NCBI GenBank assembly: GCA_930367215.1
Contig: OV884059.1
Span: 63,893,393 to 63,957,392, forward strand
Direction: 5' to 3'
DNA: 64,000 nt
Source of the DNA: Pollenia angustigena
Lineage: Eukaryota > Arthropoda > Insecta > Diptera > Polleniidae
The position numbers and the translations under genes are program-made. The notes under the pieces are model-generated. The model saw only the letters and a list, made by a program, of their open reading frames with translations. It was not told the DNA's origin and made no database searches. This document shows positions 1-12,352 of the stretch, one piece after another; position 1 is the stretch's first letter, and every line of letters begins with the position of its first letter.

Positions 1-601
1 AAACGTCACGAATTGGTGCAGCCTTGTCATCGCGCAATCGATGAGCGCGTGTTCTACCATCATCAAAACGGATGCATCGTGCCAGCACTGTGAATCGATT
101 GAAAGACATGACTGCTCTGAATATGGGAAGATTATTGGGCTGCCACAAAAACTTTGTGGCTTGCATATTATTGTGGGAATAACCAGCTGCCAAAAGAATA
201 CCGACGCATGCATCTAATTCAGTTTTGGACATATCATTCCAAACTTTTGGTATTTTACCGGGATTAGCTGCATTCCACTTCTCGACTAAAACTTTACCAT
301 GGCGATTCGTTTCAGAAATTATAACAAATATTATATTCGGTGTAAAATATTTTTTGAATACCTCAATTGGAACACTGGTTTTTTGCTTCGGACCAGGTCG
401 AAAACGCAAGATATTGTGTTGACGTATACGAGTTCCAATATTTGGTTCATTTTTACACCATATAGTACCATCCTTACCAAGGAAATAATCTTCGGCAGCA
501 TTCTGTTCTTCAATTTCTTCATCGTCGTCACTATCAGACACTTCATTTGGTTCGATATCCAAATCATTTTCGATATCTGAGGCATTGTCTTCGTTTGGCA
601 T
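1..601 (-). pseudogene. piggyBac-type transposase, N-terminal part (runs off the left edge)
   Basis: Reading minus from the ATG at 601, the frame stays open for about 200 codons to the window edge. Residues 5-35 are very acidic, as in many piggyBac transposase N-termini. Around residues 125-145 comes LDACVGILLAAGYSHNN, then PIFRAVMSFNRF, CIRFDD and DDKAAPIRDV, the ordered signature before the DDE core of this family (LW...PIFR..MS..RF...R.IRFDD....R...DK.APIR). The catalytic aspartates would lie beyond the edge, so activity cannot be judged. A stop lies upstream near 650, after an in-frame FGHGGPF stretch. I found no TTAA-flanked terminus to the right. It may be a live or dead transposon, or a domesticated gene. 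Confidence 0.75.
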
Positions 602-1322
602 ATGAGCATTTCCGTCAAAAGGTCCACCGTGACCGAAAATTTAAAAGTTATTAAAATCTGATTATTTTACGATATTTTTTTAGAGAAATATTTAGATTTT
701 ACTTATTTTATAAATTTACTCATAAATTTGTTCACTTAGATAAACAATCAGCCTGCAAAGTTGTGCAAAAGTAATTTCTTATATGTGAGAATGTTTCATT
801 GTACGTTTTCTTTAATATTTATCTTTCTTAAAAGAGGTGATATTTGATAAAAATTATTCCAAAAAAATTTTCTTTTCTTACATGGTCTGAAATCTAAAGA
901 AGAGTTCAAAGAGAAAGATGGTATTCGGATTAACGGTTAATTTTTATTTTATTTTGATCATTATTCAGTTAAATTATTACGGAAAAAATTTCACGTTCGA
1001 AATGTCACGTATCGACCCATATTTTGGTTTAAAAATAAGAAAATATAGAAGACTTTGGAATCAAACCAAGACATTTTAATGTTACATTGCTACGTTAAAT
1101 TCTGAAAGTAGTTTGACTAAAAAATTGTATCAGGTTTCGCTGAATTACGCCTTTTTATACATGGCCAAGAAAACTACTTCTGTTTTTTTCACGTTCGAAC
1201 CGCTACTTCTTTTTCCATTATCTTTGGCCTAGAATCGCGCCCTCCATAAACTTTAGCATAGATAACAGTGCTTTCTTAATGCTATAATTTAGGGGTTATG
1301 AAAACGTAAAAATATTTTTTGC
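602..1322. other. AT-rich stretch, nothing recognised
   Basis: Poly-A/T-rich sequence with no open frame of note. It could be the 5' flank of the piggyBac-like gene or the rest of that element, but no terminal repeat was found. Confidence 0.4.
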
Positions 1323-1583
1323 TTAAAATGTTATTGCATTTTTGATGCGTACGACTGTCACGTTCAACACTTTGGAATTACCCATATACTTTAGATCCAT
1401 GTCGTCGTCATCGTCGTCCACTCCTGGAAAGTCATCAATCTGCTCATCTGAAAACACTTCGCCATCTTCAGCGTCTCTTTTACGCTCCAACTCATTCGCC
1501 TTTGCTTCTGCTATTCGTGTATGGAAATCCAAATTACCAAGCTGAAATCGCGTACTATAAATGTTCTCTATTTCTTCATTCAT
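1323..1583 (-). CDS. Short acidic open frame, possible exon or transposon fragment
   Basis: An 86-codon frame beginning at a true ATG and ending in TAA. The translation is hydrophilic: a charged helix-like stretch (residues 23-38, AEAKANELERKRDAEDG), then an acidic run of six aspartates near residues 56-61. I do not recognise the family. It lies upstream of, and on the same strand as, the piggyBac-like frame, so it could be an earlier exon of the same element, but no splice evidence was found. Its composition is more protein-like than the surrounding AT-rich DNA, which is the only support. Confidence 0.25.
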   Translation of the reverse strand: MNEEIENIYSTRFQLGNLDFHTRIAEAKANELERKRDAEDGEVFSDEQIDDFPGVDDDDDDMDLKYMGNSKVLNVTVVRIKNAITF

Positions 1584-2626
1584 TTTTTTTTTTCAAATAA
1601 ATAAAAATTCGCCCGCAAATAATTTCCCGTAGCTTTCAAAGTTCACTATTCAACTGAAGCTAAAAAAAAATATTCAGCTGATGTAAAACCAAAAAAGTAA
1701 CGGTTATTTTTGTTTGCCTTCGTTGCTGTGGGAGTACCCACGCAGAGAGCGAGGGGGACAGACAGAAATCTGAACTCTACAACAGCTATAACAATGCAGA
1801 GCACAAATAAAACGCAGTTTCAGTTGATTTGAGTAAACAAACGCAAAAATAAAATAAAAAATGCAAATAAATTACATTGTTCTTCATACAAAATACAAGT
1901 GTATCTGGCCAGATATGAACATGCGCTACGTATGTGGTGTGTAGATGAAAAATCCACATAAATTATTTTTCTAGTTTTTTTTTAATGTTTTATTTTTTCA
2001 TAAAACGATAGCTAAAAATATTTGTAGAGGGTACCTGGAGACTCAAACACCAAGCTGAAGTAGAAATTGATATAAATAACTGTTAAATTCTTAAAATATC
2101 TGGCCAGATACATGAAGGAGGGTTAAATGGTTACTTTTGCAATGGAATGTAAAACAATCCAAATGTCTATGAAATTATGGTTCTAACGATATATATAAAC
2201 GACAAAATTTGGTTAAAAAAAAACTTTAAAGTTATTAAAATTTCCTCAGGCCATTAACGTGTCTCAGACCATAAGAACAAGAAACGAAAAACAGCTAATT
2301 TTTACTTAAAATATACCCGTTTTACATGTTTTTCATCGTACGATACCGTAACCTATTAGCAGGTTGAACAAAAAAAAAGTATTTTTTTAACGGCAGTCTC
2401 AAAACTACAATTTCAAATTTTTAAAAATTATGTTAAACAAATGGCCGAATTATTTGATAATCATATTGGGATTTATTGAGCATATAACAGAGAATAAAAA
2501 TATGAAAAATATCATGTCAATACCACGCATGGTATTGCGATTTTAGGGAAAAAATAATTTTTTGGCGAATGAGCCAAATTTCCTTCCCGTTATGAATTTT
2601 ATGTGAAACCTATTCAAATTAATTTA
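1584..2626. other. Intergenic sequence with an inverted pair of TCTGGCCAGA palindromes
   Basis: The 16-bp block GTATCTGGCCAGATAT (about 1900-1915) recurs inverted as ATATCTGGCCAGATAC (about 2096-2111), each holding the palindrome TCTGGCCAGA. This could mark a roughly 210-bp MITE. The remainder is AT-rich and featureless. Confidence 0.3.
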
Positions 2627-2628
2627 TA

Positions 2629-3304
2629 CTACGTTTATACTCACCACTTATTCGCAAATAAATATATTGCATGTAGAGAAAAATAAATTGCCGCATAAAG
2701 AGTGAATTAAATTTTTATTTGCGAATAGCTAACTCACGAAAACAATTCCTGATTAACGACACTATTTGTAAACAATGTATATTTACACAAGGTAGACTTA
2801 TTTAGGAGTGTAGACATGCTGCTCTATAAAAGGAACCGAGTTGTCAAAATGGTTTTCATATAAAACAAAAACAATTTAACGCACACATGTACAAATTTTG
2901 GCTCATATACACGAAATTTGACGTTTGGGTTCCAACAAGGGGTAATCAGCTGACAAACATATGGGCCAACGAGTTTACCTTGTGTAAATATACCTTGTTT
3001 GTAAATAAGATTAAAAGCATTGCCACACCTTTAAGCGTTTTAAATTTTTATTTCGATAAAGAAAAGTAAAATTAATTTAAAATTGTGGAAATAAAATATA
3101 CAAATACACAATTTGTAATTTTTTCCTTATTTATTAAAAAAAATAAAAAGTTTATATAAGTACATACAGTGATACCAAATGCATAAATTTTCCAACCGGC
3201 ATCAGATAAAAATAAGAACTTTCAGTAAGAAACTTGACATATAAACAGAAAGTTAGTTAATCGCAAATAATTTTTATTTGCGAATAGTCTACGTATAAAC
3301 GTAG
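2629..3304. mobile_element. Tc1/mariner-type nonautonomous element, TA target site
   Basis: The ends are inverted copies beginning CTACGTTTATAC, flanked by TA (2627-2628 and 3305-3306). Both TIRs continue with ATTCGCAAATAAA a little further in, and ATTTGCGAATA recurs inside near 2720. No transposase frame is present. It is 676 bp including a 225-bp MITE inserted later (2773-2997). Confidence 0.8.
2773..2997. mobile_element. 225-bp MITE, copy 1 (8-bp target duplication)
   Basis: Bounded by a perfect 8-bp direct repeat TTTGTAAA (2765-2772 and 2998-3005). The TIRs read CAATGTATATTTACACAAGG at the left and CAAGGTATATTTACACAAGG on the inverted right. The copy at 49731-49955 is exactly the same length and nearly the same sequence. 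Eight-bp duplications fit hAT or P-type transposition. Both copies contain TATAAAAGG (here 2825-2833). Confidence 0.92.
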
Positions 3305-3306
3305 TA

Positions 3307-5782
3307 ATAGTCCGTAAATTTGTACATTGTCTAAAGGGTTTACTAACAGCGGAAACATATAGTGTGTCAAAGGTTTCAAAATATTTAATATATTCTACTT
3401 TTTTTTGCAAAAGCGTCTATATCTTTATGTATTACCGTTTTCAAAAAAATAGCATTAGCAACATGCTTTAAAGGAACACTGGGTGCAAAATCAAATCGAA
3501 ATTTTTATTTTTTTTATTTGTTTTTAACACACTTCCGCACCATATGACACGCTTACGTATTTTAAGTAACTATAAACTATTGAAGTCGACCGCAACGTTT
3601 ACGTATCCGCAACATTTACGTAAGAGTAACGAGGGCTTAAAGCAAAAATTACGGTTATTTTTAGTAAAGCCCCAGTTAGCTGACAGTTACATACTTTACA
3701 GATTTGTATATGATGAAAAAGATATGGTAAATGATGGACCGATCTTTTAGAAGTTTGGCAGTGTGATTTCCAGCCACATAAAACTGAGACACATCAAAAT
3801 TTATTGTAACTGATTTTTGCCCTACTGTTTAAGGCGTACTTAAGTGTTTTTTGAGACTTGGCTTTATATGGGGCCAATGGTAAATTAAGGACCGATCATC
3901 AAGATATTTTGTGGTAAGATTTTTAGCCACTTAGAATGAATTTGTTCGAAACTTATATCAAAATATGCATTCCGCCACATTTTGTGTTAGATTATGCAAT
4001 AAAATTATAAATTTTTGAGGATGATGGTTCCACATTTGGATTCATAACGTTTATCCAACTGAACTGGTTTTGCTAGATTTCAAACCCAAACTGCTTTGGA
4101 TAATTAGAAACAATGACGCCAATATTGTTCTTTACTTGTGAGTTTTTCAAAAATGAGCGTGTTTTCAACAGACGGACAGACAGATGGACATTGCTAGATC
4201 GAAAGTATAGTTTCTGTTAAAGCCAAATAGCATTTTGGAGTCCATGAAATTTGTTTTCTTGAAGGGTTAATGCAATAAAAATGGCTTTTTGAAAAGTTTT
4301 TAATCCTAATTTTTATCCCGAATCTGTGATATTTTTTAAAACATTATAATGGCCTAGTCCAAACGATATCATTGTTGTAATACTAATGTAAAATATCATA
4401 AAAATTTATATAACCTCCAAAAATGAAAACTGAATAAAGGCAATTATATTAAAAAAAAATTGCTGGCAGCACATGCTGTACATGACATGATTTATAAAAT
4501 GTTGATAAATGACATATCTGGAATGATGCATTAACTTGGGAGTCGCAAAAAATGTGGTATTTCATTACGTCTCGTACCTACATTAGCTAGACTCTTTTTG
4601 CATCAATTGTTCGCATTCAATCAAGTTCCGATTTTGCCTGATAACTAGGCACTGTATGATTAAAAGTAATTTAGAGAAATATCAAGAGAAATATATACAA
4701 CCCCTTTTCTATGGATTGTTTTTCGCAAATGTGAGCATGTATTTTTTAAGGTATTTATCTCTCTGATGGTTGTTGTACGGTTTACTAGTGTGAATGGAAT
4801 CAATACAGTACACTAAATGCAAATTTATACATATATAAATTCTATTTGAGGTATAAAAATTAAGTTACTCAAAATCAGAATTTAATAAAGTTAAAAGTGA
4901 CTACCATACATGGACTCCAATTGTTTTCTCCTTAAAAAAAATCACACAAAAAAAGTAAATTTATTATTTTTTTGATTGATTGATTGATTCATTGGTGATT
5001 TTAAAATCTATAATGGTTTATAAACAACATTAATAAACTTGGGTCAGCACTTACAAATAACTGACAGTCATTGTAACGAATCATTTACAATCAATAGAGA
5101 AACCCAACTGCCATTAACCACAACAGTTGCCACCACTAACCACCGCAGGCATTCACATAAATGGATTTAACAGAGTGTGAGCACAATAAACACATGACTG
5201 CCGCCCGAATGACAAAACAAGAGTTTATGAAATGCACTAGTTCAACAAACGTTGTTTTTTGTGCAAAAAAATTTATTTAGTAATATTGTTTTGTTTTATA
5301 ATGTATTTAAGTTTTATAAATATTATTTACTCGTGTTGTGGTGAACTTAAAAGTTAATTTTTACAACAGTTCGCAAATAAATCTTAACTAAATAAACTTG
5401 TGTTCGTTGTATTGCGGCAAGATGATGGAAAGAGAAATGCAAAAGATCAGCTTTCTTAGAAAGAGACAAAAAAAACCGCAAAATCGTCCGTCTCGTGACA
5501 GTTCTGTTAGTATTCTGTGGCAAAAAGGTATATGCAACTTTCAAACTGTTTTTTATTTTGCAGCTGAAAAATAATAATAAAAAATAATGATAGCAGACCC
5601 CGTCAAAAATACTACACCATGCTCTCACACCTACTCAGTAAAAACTTTACCTACAAAGTCATGTGTTATGTAATCAGAAAAAGCTAAAATAATACAAATA
5701 ATTCTACTGAAAGAACCAATAAAACAAGGGATGGCCCAAAATGAGCGTATTCACATTCAACTAAATGGTACTTGAAAAGTAA
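3307..5782. other. Noncoding, includes a diverged dispersed-repeat segment
   Basis: No credible gene. About 3740-4220 resembles the reverse orientation of the fly dispersed repeat seen at 8459, 9906 and 62541: phrases of the type 'accgatcatcaagatattttg', and CAGACGGACAGACAGATGG near 4170. The rest is AT-rich. Confidence 0.45.
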
Positions 5783-5790
5783 GTCATTAT

Positions 5791-6959
5791 TAGGGAAGCT
5801 ATTTCCATGCAAATGCATGTTTTTTGTCGATAGTCTAAGAACGTTGTCGATCAATTATCTTTCCGAACCAATTAATTTGCGTTAAAATGGCATCGATTTG
5901 TTTCTGCATATTGTTGCATATTTTGGTGATATTGCATTTTTTTGCATATTTAGGTTTTAAATGCATATTTTTTATATTTTGTCATTTTTGAGGGATTTTT
6001 TAATTTCCATATTATAAAAAAGTTCTTAAAAAAAATTTTTAAATACACAAACAAAAAACTTCCCAAAAAAATGTTATAATAAATAAATTATTTTGGGGAT
6101 TTGCTTTAAATACAAGATTTTCAAGATTTCGACAAAAGGTTCTTCTATTTTAAAAAGCGATTCAGCAACTTACATTGTTAAGGCTTCCAATGAGTTACAA
6201 ATTACTTGCTTGGCACATGGGTTATACCGCGTTGCAGAGAATTTAGAAGTTGACAAATGGGGGCCTGGCTAGATGCTTCAGTATTCTATTCAAAATAACT
6301 TCTAGGAATTTTAGAATGTTTAAAGAGCTTGTTGATGCCGATGATTGTGCAATTACAAAAAGGGAAATAAATATTAAATTTAAATAACATCGGAAGTCAA
6401 TTAACATTTGTATTTTCCAATTACGGATATATTGGTGAAACCATAACTAATTAGGAGGGATTTAGTTCACTTAATACCCAAGTCAAACTAATTGATATTG
6501 CAAAAAGTAAAATTAACAATGTGGAAGGAAGAAAAGCTCGACAAATTAAAAAAAAAAAATCCAAAAGGTTTCCAAAAAAAAAAAAATTAAGGATTTAAAA
6601 AAATAAAATAAATTTAAAATATTTTTGATCTGATCTGGAAACAAAGTGGGATCTGCAAACAAAATTTTCAAAATGCATTGGCATTTTCAAGTACAATACA
6701 AAGTTTTACTTTTAATTAAACAGTACTTATTTATTTAAACAAACAAAAATTTAAATTAGTTATTTAAGTTATTAAAGATATTTGAATAACAATAGACTGA
6801 ATTTTATATATTTTTGTTTTGAGTAAAATTAAAAACCGATTTGTTATGGAATTGTTTCAAGTTTTAAGTGCATATTTTTTTAGTGCATATATTGGATTTT
6901 GTATTGCATATTTTATGGGCATATTTTCGATTATTTAGTGCATGAAAATCTCATCCCTA
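5791..6959 (+). mobile_element. hAT element relic
   Basis: The left end TAGGGAAGCTATTTCCATGC pairs with the inverted right end TAGGGATGAGATTTTCATGC. The flanks GTCATTAT (5783-5790) and GTTATTAT (6960-6967) agree at 7 of 8 positions, as expected for an aged hAT duplication. Subterminal regions are full of TGCATATTT motifs at both ends. Inside lies a decayed transposase piece (6140-6370). Confidence 0.82.
6140..6370 (+). pseudogene. hAT-type transposase fragment
   Basis: Forward translation gives SDSATYIVKASNELQITCLA followed by HGLYRVAENLEV, then after a one-base shift W-x-x-WLDASVFYSK and a stop. The pattern C-[LVA]-AHGLHRVAE followed by RWGTWL.A..FY is one I know from insect hAT-like transposases. 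Only part of the catalytic region remains, with at least one frameshift and one stop. It sits inside an element with hAT-type ends and an 8-bp target duplication, which supports the call. Confidence 0.7.
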
Positions 6960-6967
6960 GTTATTAT

Positions 6968-8458
6968 TATAACCTCCGCAACTAGTTGTGAGGACAGTAT
7001 ACTAAGTTTGTCATTCCGTGTGAACATTTTTTAATATTCATCTGAGATACCATAAAGTATATATATCCGCGGTCTCACAAGTAAAGAACAATATTTCTGT
7101 CGAATTGTTTCTTATTTTCCTAAGCAGCTTGGATTTGAAATCCAGCAAAATCGGCTCAGTACGATAAGAGTTATGAATTAAAATTTGGAACCGCCACAAA
7201 ATACTTTGATGAAGAACAAAATTGTGCAAAACTAGAAGCAGTTGACCCAGACTTATAATATAATAATAAACAAGATTTCAAGTTTTAAAAAATTCCGTCA
7301 AAGGATTCATGTACCTCCCATATGGGCAAATCCCAGAAACAGTCCACCAACCAAAAATTTTTCAAATGAATTTTTTTTTAATTGAATATAAGACTAGATG
7401 TATAATTTCATTTTTAAAATTAAAAAATATGTATTTCAATAATCATTAATGCAATAATTTTTACCAAATCCTACCACACTGCTGATTTCTTATATCAAAA
7501 TATAAATTTCGTTAAAAAAAAGAGACCAAAAAATGTTTAGATTTCAATCAGAAAACGCGGGCGAATGTAGCGTTCGTCACCCAGTATTTGCCCATATATC
7601 CTTTTTTTTAAATTTAATTTGGCAACACTTTTTACGTTGAGTTGTTGAAAATGACCAAATCTATCTAAATAAAATGTTAAAATTTATGTACTATAAATTC
7701 TAGGAAGGATACAAATAATTTAAATATTTCATAATTAAAATATTTTATACAAAAAATATAAAAACCAAGTACAATTTGGTGTTCCGTAAAAAGCACAAAA
7801 ATGACACTTAAACTCAAAATGTGGTAAATTTTTTCCTTTGCATCATTATAAAGGGCAACGGAGCATGTTTTTTTTAAATTTAGAGTAAATATTGACGATT
7901 CTCATTTTTTTTGCAAAAACAACCTGCATTTTTTACTGCTATATAATTATGTCTAATAACCGTAGAGATTTCCTTGAAAGTTATTTGTCTAGAACGTTAA
8001 TTTTTAAACTCAGTACAAAGAAAATAGGATAATTTTATCCTACAGAAAAAAAATTAAAGGTTTTAATCTAAAGTACTAAATTATAAAAAATAATAAATGC
8101 GTTTTGGGCCTCTAAAAATGATCATATATCTCTAAGTTAGAACTAAAATGGGGTTAGTTTCTTTTTTGATTCTTAATTGCGGACATTTGGTTTATTAAAC
8201 GGCAGAGAAAATTTAAAGAAGTATTCACTCAGTTTTTTTCTTTGTCCATAAAAATTTTTTTTAAATTTTTTTTTAGTTACATCAACACTTTTTTAAGATT
8301 CATCCAGAGCATAACTAATATATACTTTAAATAAAGTGTGGGCTCATTTCAAAAAAAAATATCTTTTTTACCAAATACTAACTTAAAAATTGTGGTACTT
8401 CTTTAAAATGCATTTTTAATAATTTTTTTCCTAGTACATACATGAATTAAGTTTAATT
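6968..8458. other. Diverged dispersed repeat then featureless AT-rich DNA
   Basis: 6968-7260 carries the landmarks of the fly dispersed repeat ('aagtttgtcattccgt', 'accataaagtatatatat'), heavily diverged. From 7260 to 8458 I see no genes and no clear TIR. Confidence 0.5.
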
Positions 8459-9418
8459 ATACCCACACCACAATAGTGGAGAGGGTATTATGCATTTGTG
8501 CTGATGTGTGTAACGCCTAAAAATAGTGGTCCTAGACTCACCTTAAAGTATACCCATCTACTCAGAATCACTTTCTGAGTCGAACTAACGATGTCCGTCC
8601 GGCTGGCAGGCTGGCTGGCTGTCCATGTAAAGGTGCTATCAGACGGGATGTATTTTACATATGTACTGTCACTTTTCTTTCCGATATGTAATTCCGTATG
8701 TATGTCAAAATTTCCATTTTATTTTCATAATTTTTGCTATCACACCTGCTTATGTTTTTCCTTATGACATAACCTATAAATGTAAACAAAATCTGACTTT
8801 TGTTTACGTTTCAAAACAAACCAGCTGTTTTGTTTATGTTTGCCACAGGAAAATAGAGCGTGTTCTAATCGAAAAATTTACATATGAATTTCCACATGTA
8901 TTTAACACATGCAAAGTTTCATATGTATCACACGATGTGTACAACTTTCACAGATGGAAAATTTGACAGTACATATTTAAAATACATCCCGTCTGATAGC
9001 ACCTTAACCTTGAGCGCAAAGTACAGGTCGCAATTTTGGAGATAAATTGATAAAATTTTGGTCATAGGTTCTTATTGGCACAAGGACTAAGCCTATTGAA
9101 AATGGGCCGAATCGTAGTGCCACGAGGGATGATAGGGGGAAATTTCTTCCTCTCAGAAACTATCAAACCGATTTTAATGAAATTTAAATCATGTATAGAA
9201 ATATATTTATATGGACACATAAGCTATGAAGGAATAAGACCACAAGGTGAGGTAGGGGCCAATTTCTGCCTCTCAAAAACTTTCACACCGATTTTCATGA
9301 AGTCTGTAAACATAGATAAATCCATATTTACATGGGCACATAAGCATGATGTGTTTTTAAATACTGTGGTGTAGGGTATCATATGGTCGGGCTTGACCGA
9401 CTATACTTTCTTACTTGT
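8459..9418 (+). repeat. Fly dispersed repeat, copy A
   Basis: Starts with ATACCCACACCACAATAGTG and ends with GACTATACTTTCTTACTTGT plus a T run. It contains GATGTCCGTCCGGCTGGCAG, a landmark shared with the other copies. Short degenerate internal repeats ('aaacttcaccgattttcatgaa' type) explain the apparent open frame at 9075-9374. It is split by a Harbinger-like MITE at 8631-9004. Confidence 0.7.
8631..9004. mobile_element. PIF/Harbinger-like MITE in dispersed repeat A
   Basis: Near-perfect TIRs of about 41 bp beginning AGGTGCTATCAGACGGGATG, flanked by TAA (8628-8630 and 9005-9007). Removing the insert and one TAA gives 'gtccatgtaaccttgag', close to the uninterrupted repeat. No transposase. 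The apparent 101-codon open frame here is only MITE sequence. Confidence 0.85.
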
Positions 9419-9534
9419 TTTTCTTGTAAAATTTTATTAAAAATTAGGACAAGCTTAGCAACCTCTAGCAGCGGCGAAACGCATTCAACATAAAAAAGGT
9501 TATTCCTACATGTAATTTAATAAGATACAAATAC

Positions 9535-9886
9535 CCCTGCAAATAAAATTGGACCACCTAATGCATTTTTATAAAATGGACTACTCCATGGACAAGTCCG
9601 ATGTAATGCAAGCATAGACCATGTCATTGTTAAAAAGTGTTTGTAGTGAGACGACATGTCTTCGTTTTTTAACGAAATGCTTTCGTTTTTAAACGACTTC
9701 ACAACTAATCCTCTTGAGTATACCATGGAGTGGTCCAAAGGTGGGTTATATGGTCTTCTCCTAGGACATCATAATGTTAAATAGACCAGGTTTTTTCCAT
9801 ACGTTTGGGTTAGTTTTGGACCAGTCCTGGTCCCTTGTGGACTACTCTTTACACGCGTGTTTGGACTGGTCCTATTATTTGCAGGG
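9535..9886. mobile_element. MITE with CCCTGCAAATAA ends, copy 1
   Basis: The left end CCCTGCAAATAAAATTGGAC and the inverted right end CCCTGCAAATAATAGGACCA form a TIR. The body is nearly identical to 22351-22723, including the inverted CGTTTTTTAACG / CGTTTTTAAACG motifs. The target duplication at this copy is unclear. The apparent short frame on the minus strand appears in both copies only because the DNA is conserved. Confidence 0.8.
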
Positions 9887-9905
9887 ACAGTACAGTAATA
9901 TTTTT

Positions 9906-10441
9906 ATACCCTTCACCTCAGGTGGAAAAGGGTATATATAAGTTTGTCATTCCGTTTGTAATTTCTACAATATTGATCTAAGACCCTATAAAGTATATAT
10001 ATTCTGGGTCCTTATTAGGAGAGAACTTGATTTAACGATGTCCGTCCGTCTGTCCGTCTTACGTTGGATATGTGCTTTCCGGAGACTCCAGACATGATAG
10101 CGGCTAGGTTGTTTTACATTTATGTCACGTTCCTTCATGGTTCAGTTGTCTAGGGGGTGTGTTAAGTTAGAAACTGAGAGTTTCCGGGTTCGAATCTTGG
10201 TTTTTTCAAAAGCAAATTTTTTTTTATATTTTTATTTTTTTTATGTTCTAAAAACGATTTAAAAATAATATTTACCAGTTTTCGCTTTTTAAATTTTATT
10301 TATAATGAAGTTTTAAGTATTGTAAATATGTATGTATATGTAACAATTATTTAGTTTTTGTCTAGTTGCTCTGTATTCTGCTCGCACAATGGTGAAGGGT
10401 ATATAAGATTCGGCACAGCCGAATATAGCACTCTTACTTGT
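9906..10441 (+). repeat. Fly dispersed repeat, copy B, with tRNA-like cassette
   Basis: Starts ATACCCTTCACCTCAGGTGG and ends ATATAGCACTCTTACTTGTT. Internal landmarks: TTTGTCATTCCGTTTGTAAT, ACCCTATAAAGTATATATAT and TGTCCGTCCGTCTGTCCGTC. The same landmarks begin copy C at 62541. A tRNA-like segment is embedded at 10137-10203. Confidence 0.75.
10137..10203 (+). ncRNA. tRNA-like (pol III A/B-box) segment inside dispersed repeat B
   Basis: TGGTTCAGTTGTC resembles a pol III A box. GGGTTCGAATCTTGG, about 50 bases downstream, matches the B-box consensus GGTTCGANTCC well. I could not fold a convincing acceptor stem, so this looks like a SINE-style or decayed tRNA module rather than a functional tRNA gene. 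A comparable segment sits just past copy C at 63589-63662. Confidence 0.45.
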
Positions 10442-12352
10442 TAAATATTGGAACACCTTATGTTTGTATATAGAACAATGTACGGTGCGCCACCCAAAAG
10501 AATTTTAAACTTCGCACATAGAGGTGTTTTGCCAATCTAGCCGGACATTACTTTTTGTTTTAGCTTATATTGCTTCTTAAAAGTTATTGAGTGCCCCTAG
10601 ATCGATGAAACTTGGTAGAAATATGTAATATTGTAAACCTCAAAAATAAATAAAATCGGACCAAGGAGGAAAAGGTTCCCCCTAGAAGAACTAATCCAAC
10701 CTCTGAAAAATGCAATTTTTTTTAAAGTTTTCCCATACTTTTGTTTGGCAAATGCAACTTTTAACGTCAGCGAAAGTTAAAAAACCTAAAATTAGACCCA
10801 TGAGATCGTAAAATTACACTTTTCGCCCCCGCCCCCTTTTGAGGGCGGTTACATAAAATAATATTTAAAAAAATTTAAATATTAAAAGAAATAGATTACT
10901 AATGCCTTAATACTATAAAAATTAAATTTTTGAACTTTTATGGGTAGGGGGAGGTATCCCTCCAAACCCCGCCCCCCGGAACGACCCTGTAAAAAAAAAT
11001 TTTTTTTTTTTTGCTAATTTCCAAAACATATTAATTTTTAAGATTTTATGTGACTTTTATGTATTTTATAGTATTCAATTTATCTGAAAATAATTAATAT
11101 CTTCGTAATTATAACTTATTTATAATAGTAACAGCAAATTTTATTTAAAATAATAACAACTAATTTATTTAAAATAACTTCTCTTTAAGCACTGATTTAC
11201 TACTGATATGTCACTATCTATTTGACATTTTGAAATTTCGCACAATTTTCTAACTAAAAATTGTAATTTCTCTTCAACGATTTTAGAACTACATCCCAGC
11301 GGAAAAATGAGGAATTGATTACATAAATAATTAAAAAGATAATGCATTATTTTCGAAAGAATAATAATGCATTCATTGGAATCGAGAAGGTAATTTCATC
11401 AGGCACAAAATTTAAGCACTGATTACCACGTATATTCCCACATTTGCAGAACAAGGAATGTATTGTTTCTGTTAGTAACAATTATTCGTGTTTTTGCTTT
11501 ACATACATATTTCCTTAATAAAAATCCGTTATTTTTTTGCTGCCTTTATGTCGCCTACTTATAATTTTTATTTTAGTCGCAGTTTGTGTTTGAAAGCGTA
11601 CGGTCAAAGCACAAATTATATGTCTGTGGGTCAAAGTTATTTAAAGTAAACAGGTATTAAAAAATGTATTCCAAACGGCATTGGAGAAGACTTTTATTAT
11701 AAGACTTTTGAATAATATAATTTATTCCAAAGAATGAATTATTTAATTCATTCGCAGGATACATTTATATAATTTATTACAATCCTAGGACATGGTCTGT
11801 GTTAAGAATAATGAATTCTGGAATCAAATATCATACAAGATATGTATTACTTTCTCGATTCCTATTAATTCCATTTTCCCACTGGGATTCTTGTATAATT
11901 TGGAATAACTCTAATTTCGTATACACGTTTTCCATTTTACTCTCGAAGCTTCAATATGGTTCTGATAACAATTTGATGCAATAACCACAATATATATTAA
12001 AAAAAACTAAGTACCTAAGGCCCAGACTTGATTTTTTATTATATATTATTTTTATGGTTAATGATTTTAAAAGTTATGCAAAACAGGTACATTTATTTTG
12101 CTCCATAAAATAACGTCATTTAGCGGCCGCACAGGTGGTTAAAACCCGTTACTTACTGTTTCGCACATCCCTTTTTTTACACAGTTAATACTAGTCTGAG
12201 ATGTAATAATTTAAATAAAAAACATCTACGTACAACCAATACATTTTATGACTGACGAAAGGGTTTCTATCATATGTACCTACATATGCAAGATGAGCTA
12301 AAACAGAAAAAAGGAGAAATTTTCAAAAAATCATAAAAAAAGGCGCAACAAC

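Noticed and set aside
5727..6959. Alternative left end of the hAT relic at AAGGGATGG (5727)
   Set aside because: The pair at 5791/6959 has a longer TIR match and a 7-of-8 target duplication.
8661..8966. 101-codon open frame
   Set aside because: It lies wholly inside a Harbinger-like MITE with TAA duplications; it has no protein family signature.
9075..9374. 99-codon open frame with internal repeat
   Set aside because: Part of the dispersed repeat; the repetition (ANFCLS / GNFFLS) follows DNA repeats, not a protein family.
10137..10203. Functional tRNA gene
   Set aside because: A- and B-box-like motifs are present, but no complete cloverleaf or acceptor stem could be paired.
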